Shown here piece after piece: positions 9,567-15,437 of a stretch of 64,000 nucleotides of DNA (its first letter is position 1; each line of letters begins with the position of its first letter). This DNA comes from CALINB01 sp938045325 (GTDB lineage Bacteria; Pseudomonadota; Alphaproteobacteria; Rhodospirillales; CALINB01). The notes beneath the pieces are model-generated. The model saw only the letters and a list, made by a program, of their open reading frames with translations, made no database searches and was not told the origin of the DNA. Made by a program: the position numbers and the translations under genes. Where the stretch lies: NCBI GenBank assembly GCA_038114465.1, contig JAYNQW010000014.1, positions 35,442-99,441 of the forward strand, given 5' to 3'.

Positions 9567-9643
9567 TGGCGGGAGCGACGGGACTCGAACCCGCGGCCTC
9601 TGGCGTGACAGGCCAGCGCTCTAACCAACTGAGCTACGCCCCC
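9567..9643 (-). tRNA. tRNA-Asp (anticodon GTC)
   Basis: On the minus strand a 77-base cloverleaf can be drawn. The acceptor strand GGGGGCG pairs with CGCTCCC (one G-U pair), the D arm contains AGCTCAGTTGGTTAGAGC, the anticodon loop is CTGTCAC with anticodon GTC, the T arm contains GGTTCGAGTCC, and CCA is encoded at the 3' end. It stands just upstream of nuoA in the same direction. Confidence 0.97.
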
Positions 9644-9829
9644 ATCTCAAAATTTCCCAGCCCTAAACGGTTTGGGCTTGGGTTCATGTACCCCTCCCCC
9701 AGAGGGGTGTCAAGCAACGTCACGGCTCCCGGATGACTGGGAAATTCAAGGGTTTCAAAGGATTGAACGCCTCTTGATCTGTCAGGTTTGAGCGAATCGA
9801 GGATAGGTGCCAATAATCGGCGGAATTCC

Positions 9830-10945
9830 TTACTCAGCGGCACCCTTGAGAGCCGTTTGCGGCACAGTAAACCTGACAGGTTTTTCGAGCGCCAGGGATT
9901 CGAGTTTTTCCTCATCGACCTCAGGATAATACCCGGCGGGGATAATCATTTCTCCATGCTCGAATCGCAACCCTTCCTTGAAGATCTCATCATTGAGCTT
10001 GAGGAAGCCGTTATATTCTCCGGCATTGTCGATACAATCCTTGGCGACCGCCGCTTCCATCCAGTTGCCGATTTCCATGCCGGTACCGTCACCGAGGATG
10101 GCCTGCATACCGAGTTCCTTACACCGCTCAATCCCCTGCTTGAGTAATGTCAGGCTGCCGCTGCGTTTGAGCTTCACTTTGCACATGCCGACACCGTCGA
10201 TCGTGCCCGCGCGTTCGACTTCATTCAGCGTCGAGATCGATTCATCGAGCATTAACGGCACCGTGGAAACCTTGGCGACGGCGGCGTTGTCGTCCCACGC
10301 ATCCGCCGCACAGGGTTGCTCAAAATGCATTATGCTATCGGGATCTAGGTTCGATGCGAATTCGCAGCCTTGCTCGCGGGTGTAGCCACGGTTTGCGTCC
10401 AGCCTTAATTCAGCACGGCCTTTATTCGCCTTTTGAATGGCGGCCATGTATTCGAGATCAATTTCTACCGTGTCACTCGGCTTACCGACTTTAATTTTTA
10501 AAGTTTTGTATCCATCTTTGAGGTGCTGTTCGACTTCATTTTCGATGTCGTCGCCAAGGCGCGAATTAAACGGTGTTAGCAACGGCAGACGCGTTTCTTC
10601 GTTGAAATGCAAAATTGGATGATCTTCCATCATCTCAATCGCCGGCACGATGGCCGAAATCGCCATTTTGCTCTCGAGCAACTGCTCCAACAGCATTTTT
10701 TTGGCGTCTTCACTATCCATGCCGGCGATTTTTTCCGCCGCATCAAGAGAAAATTGATAGCCGCTTTCCGGGGTTTCCTTACTTGCCCCCGGTGAAATGT
10801 TCGATTCACCCCAGCCGATCCGGCCATCGGCCCCGCGCACCTCGACGATCACCGGATCAAACGTGGTGTACGTTTTATAAGCCACCGCATAAGGCGTATG
10901 CAGCGCCATGCTGATCTTATGAATTGTGACTTCCTGGATTTTCAT
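9830..10945 (-). CDS. enolase-superfamily enzyme (mandelate racemase/muconate lactonizing type)
   Basis: A protein of about 371 residues with the capping domain followed by the barrel of the muconate lactonizing enzyme subgroup. The KxK base motif is in TLKIKVGKP, the metal ligands in ELRLDANRGYT (Asp), MHFEQPCA (Glu) and LMLDESIST (Asp), and the second catalytic lysine region in CKVKLKRSGS. The ATG at 10945 is chosen because GAGGGAG lies just upstream; an in-frame start 16 codons earlier would give an unconserved extension. Substrate cannot be told; likely a racemase, dehydratase or cycloisomerase. It follows the PEP-mutase family gene in the same direction with a 54-base gap. Confidence 0.85.
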   Translation of the reverse strand: MKIQEVTIHKISMALHTPYAVAYKTYTTFDPVIVEVRGADGRIGWGESNISPGASKETPESGYQFSLDAAEKIAGMDSEDAKKMLLEQLLESKMAISAIVPAIEMMEDHPILHFNEETRLPLLTPFNSRLGDDIENEVEQHLKDGYKTLKIKVGKPSDTVEIDLEYMAAIQKANKGRAELRLDANRGYTREQGCEFASNLDPDSIMHFEQPCAADAWDDNAAVAKVSTVPLMLDESISTLNEVERAGTIDGVGMCKVKLKRSGSLTLLKQGIERCKELGMQAILGDGTGMEIGNWMEAAVAKDCIDNAGEYNGFLKLNDEIFKEGLRFEHGEMIIPAGYYPEVDEEKLESLALEKPVRFTVPQTALKGAAE

Positions 10946-10999
10946 CGTTGCGCTCCCTCGGTTAATGCACCCAAACCCTAGCAACCCCGCCAAAACGGG

Positions 11000-11878
11000 T
11001 CAACGCGCCATCGCATCATATTGTTCTTCAAGCGCACGGACCTTGTCCCACTCGACGACCTTTTCCAAATCTTCGAACGTGGAAAGTTGATCCATCACAC
11101 CGCCGAGACTCCCTGTATTGTATACTTCTTCTAATACGGCGCCGCAGGCTTTCATGGCGGCAAACATCAAGGCCGTTGGATAAATTACCAACTTGTGGCC
11201 GCAATCGGCGAGTTCCTTGATATCCATATCCGGAGATCGACCACTTGAATCGCGATGAAACATCAACGGTATATTAAAACGCCCTTTGAGACTTTGAATT
11301 TGCTCGACCGTTAACGGCGGCACGATAAAAAGCATATCCGCTCCCGCCTCTTCAAACGCATGGCATCGGTCCATGGCTTCATCGAACGTGTCGATGTGGG
11401 CCGCGTCGGTCCGTGCGATAACGAGAAAGTCCGGATCGGTCCGCGCGTCCAACGCGGATTTCACTTTACTCAGCATTTCTTCCAAACTGATAAGTGCCTT
11501 GCCTGCCAATAATCCGCAACGCTTCGGTGATTGCTGGTCTTCGATATGCACACCGGCGACACCGGCGCGCTCGAATGCCCTGACCGCCCGGCGCACGTTC
11601 AACGCGTTGCCGTAACCATTGTCCGCATCTGCCACGAGAGGGAGCCCCGTCGCGGCCACGATGCCGGCCGCGTGATCGACCATTTCATCCATCGTGGTAA
11701 TGCCGACGTCGGGACTTCCCAGAACCACCGCTGTGGTTGCCGTGCCACCCATATAAAGCACATCAAACCCCTGCCGGGCAGCGATCTGCCCCGTTAACGC
11801 ATCAAACACGCCGGGGGCAGTTATGATGTCATTCTGTTTAAGAAGTTTTCGAAGCCGTGTTGTCGTTCTTTCAACCAT
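11000..11878 (-). CDS. isocitrate lyase/PEP mutase family protein
   Basis: A 292-residue TIM-barrel enzyme of the isocitrate lyase/PEP mutase superfamily, of the size of methylisocitrate lyase and of oxaloacetate or dimethylmalate lyases. Seen are GVFDALTGQIAARQGFDVLYMGG, the Mg-binding LPLVADADNGYGN, AGVHIEDQQSPKRCG with the catalytic-loop cysteine (the loop reads PKRCGLLAGK rather than the KKCGH of classic isocitrate lyase), and VIARTDA. The loop departure means the substrate is uncertain; a C-C lyase acting on a 2-oxo or 2-hydroxy dicarboxylate is most likely. It is divergent from the Rieske-selenoprotein pair across 74 bases. Confidence 0.85.
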   Translation of the reverse strand: MVERTTTRLRKLLKQNDIITAPGVFDALTGQIAARQGFDVLYMGGTATTAVVLGSPDVGITTMDEMVDHAAGIVAATGLPLVADADNGYGNALNVRRAVRAFERAGVAGVHIEDQQSPKRCGLLAGKALISLEEMLSKVKSALDARTDPDFLVIARTDAAHIDTFDEAMDRCHAFEEAGADMLFIVPPLTVEQIQSLKGRFNIPLMFHRDSSGRSPDMDIKELADCGHKLVIYPTALMFAAMKACGAVLEEVYNTGSLGGVMDQLSTFEDLEKVVEWDKVRALEEQYDAMAR

Positions 11879-11898
11879 GGTATTTCCAACGATTTGTT

Positions 11899-11921
11899 AA
11901 TGATCAATTGTTAGCATCATT
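11899..11921. promoter_or_regulatory. dyad AATGAT-N11-ATCATT, candidate LysR-type operator
   Basis: A perfect 6-bp inverted repeat, AATGAT and ATCATT, separated by 11 bases and including the T-N11-A core typical of LysR-family regulator sites, lies in the 74-bp gap between the two divergent genes. No regulator gene is adjacent, so the binding protein is unknown. A chance origin cannot be excluded for an AT-rich 6-bp dyad. Confidence 0.35.
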
Positions 11922-11952
11922 CACGAGACACTCCCTCACGGCAAGGCGCTAA

Positions 11953-12345
11953 ATGCTGAAACTCTGCAATCTTGAAGAAATTCCGGACGGTGAAGCTCGC
12001 GGCTTTTGCGTCGAAGGCCCTCAGCTCGCTCAACGGCTTATTGTCATTCGTCAAGGCCAGGAAGTATTGGGTTATGTCGATTATTGCCCGCATACGGGAT
12101 CACGGCTCGACCCAGGCCGAAATAGATTTTTAGATGACGCCGGCATATTCATCTGCTGCGCCATCCATGGTGCTTTATTTAAAATCAAAGACGGTGAGTG
12201 TGTTGACGGGCCGTGCTTTGGCGACAAGCTGATCCCCGCTCCGGTTCAAGCTAAAGACGGCAGCATCTATTTGGAACACGATAACGTCGAACTTGTCGAC
12301 GAACTCTCTCAGTGGATGTCGGATTTAGAACCAAAAACCGGCTGA
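11953..12345 (+). CDS. Rieske [2Fe-2S] ferredoxin-like protein
   Basis: A 130-residue single-domain Rieske protein. The cluster ligands are C45-x-H47 in YCPHTGSRLDPG and C69-x-x-H72 in CCAIHGALF. The second half reads like a small electron-transfer or assimilatory Rieske domain (GECVDGPCFGDKLIPAPV), not a bc1 subunit: there is no membrane anchor. It is the first gene of a pair with the GrdB-like selenoprotein, whose ATG follows 54 bases after this stop, so it may supply or take electrons for that protein; this is inference from position only. Confidence 0.9.
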   Translation: MLKLCNLEEIPDGEARGFCVEGPQLAQRLIVIRQGQEVLGYVDYCPHTGSRLDPGRNRFLDDAGIFICCAIHGALFKIKDGECVDGPCFGDKLIPAPVQAKDGSIYLEHDNVELVDELSQWMSDLEPKTG

Positions 12346-12399
12346 CACTCTATTTGCCCTTCGGTGGACAGTCCCAACGCCCCATGTCATGATTGCCGT

Positions 12400-13662
12400 A
12401 TGGCGCGCTTGAAAGACATCCCCGAAGGCGAACGCGATATGTTGCAACGCTTGCCGTTGCCGCAATTCGACAGCACCCCGTTCGTAAAAGGACCGGTGCT
12501 GGCAAAGCGCCGGGTTTCGATCGTTTCGACGGCGGCCCTGCAAAAGCGCAACGACAAGCTCTTTTATAAAGGCGAAGCCAGTTATCGGGTTATCCCGGGC
12601 GATACCGATCCAAACGACATCATCATGGCGCACACCTCGGTCAACTTCGACCGTTCCGGCTTTCAACAGGACCTGAATATTTGTTTTCCCTTGCAACGCC
12701 TCCATGAGCTCGTCGATGAAGGCTTGATCGGCTCGGTCGCGGATTATCATTACACCGTGATGGGCGGCGTCGAGCCCGAGCGCAACGAAGACACCGCGCG
12801 CCAAATCGCCGCCATGATGAAACGCGAAGGCGTCGATACGGTTCTCCTGGTGCCGATCTGACCGAAATGCACGCGCGCCGTCGGCGGGCTGGCCCATTAC
12901 TTCGAACAGGAAGGTCTTTCTACCACGCAAATCAGCCTGATCCGCGAACACAGCGAGGCGATTAAGCCGCCGCGCGCGCTGTGGGTGCCGTACGAGCTCG
13001 GCCGTCCGCTGGGCAAACCCAACGACAAAGATTTTCAAAACCGGGTCCTTCGAGCCTGTCTAGAACTGTTGAGTGCTGACAGCGGCCCCGTGCTCGAGGA
13101 TTATCCAGAAGACGTCCCCGCCGAAGCCGCAAACGATGACATGACCGGGATGGTCTGCCCGATTGATCTACCTGCACCGCCGTCGGACGACAGCGAATTG
13201 GTGCAAAATCTTTTGACGGAGATCGGGCAAATCGCGCCCTGGTATCAGATCGCCGTGCAGGAACGTGGGCGCACCACGGTCGGCATCAGCACGCTCGACA
13301 TCGAAGACGCCGCGCGTTTCCTGGTCGATTTTATCGAAGACCCGACAACCACAAGCATCGTCGAAAAATTCAAAACCGGGCCGTTGCTCAAATTCGTCTG
13401 TGAAGACCTTAAGGCGTTTTATTCCGAAGCGATGTCGGCGCAACCAGGCATGTCGTCGAGCCTCGCAGTCGAGAACTGGCTGTGGAACGACACCGTGCTC
13501 GGCAAAACGCTTTGGAAGTTCCGCGACGAGAACCTCGATCACCCGGATGCCTACACGCAGTATTTTGCGCGCCGCTCGCTCATACCGGATCGGCAAATTC
13601 ATTTCAAAGGCGCGGCGCACTTCGAAACATTGCAACCGCTCGATAAACAGAGCGCGTCTTAA
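12400..13662 (+). CDS. GrdB/PrdB-like selenoprotein (UGA at 12859-12861 read as selenocysteine)
   Basis: The frame is open from the ATG at 12400 to 13662 except for one TGA at 12859-12861. Reading it as Sec gives a 420-residue protein of the glycine/sarcosine/betaine/proline reductase selenoprotein B family. The N-terminus (MARLKDIPEG, later KRRVSIVSTAAL) and the region around the TGA (DTVLLVPI-U-PKCTRAVGGLA) match where clostridial GrdB/PrdB have Sec and other homologues Cys. Residues after the stop (LWVPYELGRPLGKPND and onward) are conserved-looking and contain no further stop. A SECIS-like hairpin starts 11 bases after the TGA. A GTG at 12364 is an alternative start; neither start has a strong ribosome site. 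The function of such proteins outside clostridial Stickland reductases is not established; the role here is unknown. Standard gene callers would split it into two fragments. Confidence 0.85.
12873..12889 (+). promoter_or_regulatory. candidate bacterial SECIS hairpin in the GrdB-like gene
   Basis: Downstream of the in-frame TGA, CGCC (12876-12879) pairs with GGCG (12883-12886) around the three-base loop GTC. After one G-G mismatch, GC (12873-12874) pairs with GC (12888-12889). The loop begins 18 bases after the TGA and its first base is G. This meets the bacterial SECIS model (loop 16-37 bases from UGA, G among the first two loop bases). Confidence 0.6.
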
Positions 13663-13688
13663 CGTAATTTAATTTACTAAATTTATTT

Positions 13689-13952
13689 CTACGGGTTCGT
13701 CTTCGGTGAGATTTCGCCGTCGGCTTTTAACTTCCACCACATCCTGAGGCATTGTGTGCGGGTGGGATTCACAACTCCGTCAAGCAGGAACTTCGCTTTG
13801 ACTTGTCCTTGTACGACAATGGTTGGCAAACCTGTTTGTTTGCTTAAGTCTTTTTCCATCCAGATGCACGGACTAAAGCTCTCGTAGCGGTAATAGGTCG
13901 CCGCCGAGCCGAAGATTAAAATACCAACGATGATAATAGCTGCCGTCTTCAT
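13689..13952 (-). CDS. small membrane-anchored hypothetical protein
   Basis: An 87-residue protein with one N-terminal transmembrane or uncleaved signal segment (residues 3-21, TAAIIIVGILIFGSAATYY) and a short extracytoplasmic tail with two cysteines (SPCIWMEKDL and TQCLRMWWKLKADG) that could form a disulfide. It begins 3 bases after the stop of the Sec-containing DsbA-like gene and so is in its operon; a substrate or partner of that oxidoreductase is possible but unproven. The family is not recognised. Confidence 0.6.
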   Translation of the reverse strand: MKTAAIIIVGILIFGSAATYYRYESFSPCIWMEKDLSKQTGLPTIVVQGQVKAKFLLDGVVNPTRTQCLRMWWKLKADGEISPKTNP

Positions 13953-13955
13953 TAA

Positions 13956-14591
13956 TTATTCTTGTTGTTCTTTCTCTTTCGCTTTTTCCATCACGGCTTG
14001 CACGAATTGCTCGAGGTTCTCATAAGGCTGCGCGCCGACGAGGCCGTAACCTTGGGCAACGAATGTCGGTACGCCGGTTACGCCGTAATCGCGCGATTTC
14101 TGCCAATCGGCGTCGACGGCACTTTTATACGTCCTTTCATCGACAACTTCTCTGGCTTGATCGACCAGCAAGCCGACCGACTTAACGATCTCCATTAAAA
14201 TTTCGACGTCGGCGATGTTTTTGTTATCGACGAAATATGCCCGAAATAAGGCATCGTGCAGGGTCTCACCATTTTCCTGGGTATCGGCCCAAACGCCGAG
14301 TTCCTGGGCGAGTCGGCTGTTATAGGTATGCGTCCGATACCCATATGGCAGGCCTTCGGCGTCCATCTGCGCCTTCATTTCGGCATTTTTTTGATCGATA
14401 TCCCAGCCACGGGCGGCATAAAACTCTTTCATCCCCCGGCCCTCCTGCGGCGTGTCGGGATGAAGTGGAAAATGCACCCACTTGGTTTTAATGTCGAACG
14501 ACTTTTTGAGTTTTTCTATACGCCCGGTACAGAGATAACACCACGGTCAGACGTAATCGGAAAAAATCTCCACGGTAATCGGTTCGCTCAT
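13956..14591 (-). CDS. DsbA/FrnE-like oxidoreductase selenoprotein (UxxC, UGA at 14547-14549)
   Basis: Read from the ATG at 14591 (GAAGGG ribosome site just upstream), codon 15 is TGA. With Sec there the protein has 211 residues and starts MSEPITVEIFSDYV-U-PWC-Y, so the TGA replaces exactly the first Cys of the CPWC active site of the FrnE/2-hydroxychromene-2-carboxylate isomerase branch of the DsbA family. The rest is a complete family member: HFPLHPDTPQEG, the helical insert, and the cis-Pro segment GVTGVPTFVAQG. Sec15 and Cys18 would form a UxxC redox pair. There is no signal peptide, so it is probably cytoplasmic. It starts 12 bases after the hydratase gene stop and is followed at 3 bases by the 87-residue protein. 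A gene caller ignoring Sec would start it at 14477 and lose the active site. Confidence 0.87.
14515..14533 (-). promoter_or_regulatory. candidate bacterial SECIS hairpin in the DsbA-like gene
   Basis: On the minus strand UCUGUAC (14533-14527) pairs with GUAUAGA (14521-14515) as a 7-bp stem with one G-U pair, closing a five-base loop CGGGC. The loop starts 20 bases after the TGA and has G as its second base, as the bacterial SECIS model requires. The hairpin lies in coding sequence, as is normal in bacteria. Confidence 0.65.
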
Positions 14592-14603
14592 TTTTAACCC
14601 TTC

Positions 14604-15392
14604 TTATTCAAAGCGAATTGAAATCGGTTCGAGTTCAGAGAAACGAGCTTCGAACGTATCGCCCGCCTTAATCGGTGTCAGCCCCGTCATGGAACCGCTG
14701 ATGATAATCGCACCGGCGGCAATGCCTTGGCCTGTTTTTGCAAGCTTATTAGCAAGCCATACTAGCGAGTTAACCGGGTTATCCATCACCACCGAACTGT
14801 TGGCTTCGACTTTAACCTCGCCATTATGCAAAAACGTGCAATCGATATTCCCCAAATCAATGTCCTTGTTGAACGGCCGGACCATGCCCGTCACGTAACC
14901 TGCTTGAACGCCGTTATCGCAAATCATCTCCGGAAATCCGACTTTCCAATTTTGGGTTCGCGCATCGACGATCTCGAACATGCCGAGCACGCCGTCGATG
15001 GCATCAAGCGCGCTTTCGAGCGTTACGCCGGGACCGTCGAGGTCCCTGCCGAGCCTTAAGCCGATTTCGCATTCTATTTTTGGGTCGATCAGTGTCGCGC
15101 AATCGATCGATCGTCCGGAAACCGTGCGTCCGGCGCCGAAGGTGTGACCGTATACCGGCTCATCAACACCAAAACGTGCCTGCGACTCCGCACCCGTCGC
15201 CCCGACCTTGAAACCGGCGACCTTGCCGCCGGCGGACACTTTTTTAGCGACATAAACATCTTGTGCCGCGTAACAATCTTCAACCGAAAGGCCGTCGAAT
15301 TCCGAGGAAATCGGCGCAATCGGTTGGCGTGATGTTTCGGCTTCGAGAAACCGCTCGGCAATAGTATCGAGTGTGGATGGATCGGCGGACAT
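14604..15392 (-). CDS. 2-keto-4-pentenoate hydratase family protein
   Basis: A 262-residue protein of the fumarylacetoacetate hydrolase/MhpD hydratase fold. The metal-binding acidic residues are in LIDPKIECEIGLRLGRDL and the preceding AGFKVGATGAES; FEIVDARTQNW and NSSVVMDNPVNSLVWLANKL are typical of the hydratase and 4-oxalocrotonate decarboxylase branch. It probably hydrates or cleaves a 2-hydroxy-dienoate in a meta-cleavage-like pathway, but no ring-cleaving dioxygenase is nearby. The start has GGAAG upstream. It heads the operon with the Sec-DsbA-like gene. Confidence 0.85.
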   Translation of the reverse strand: MSADPSTLDTIAERFLEAETSRQPIAPISSEFDGLSVEDCYAAQDVYVAKKVSAGGKVAGFKVGATGAESQARFGVDEPVYGHTFGAGRTVSGRSIDCATLIDPKIECEIGLRLGRDLDGPGVTLESALDAIDGVLGMFEIVDARTQNWKVGFPEMICDNGVQAGYVTGMVRPFNKDIDLGNIDCTFLHNGEVKVEANSSVVMDNPVNSLVWLANKLAKTGQGIAAGAIIISGSMTGLTPIKAGDTFEARFSELEPISIRFE

Positions 15393-15437
15393 GCGTGATC
15401 TTCCTGACTAACGTTTTGCTATGAAGGTCCTAACGGC

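Noticed and set aside
9690..9708. Hairpin ACCCCT/AGGGGT between tRNA-Asp and the enolase-superfamily gene
   Set aside because: Only 6 bp with a seven-base loop and no T-run on either strand; not a convincing terminator.
12364..12399. GTG start at 12364 for the GrdB-like gene
   Set aside because: It adds 12 residues (MDSPNAPCHDCR) without a ribosome site, whereas MARL-D-(I/L)-P-E at 12400 fits the family start; kept only as an alternative.
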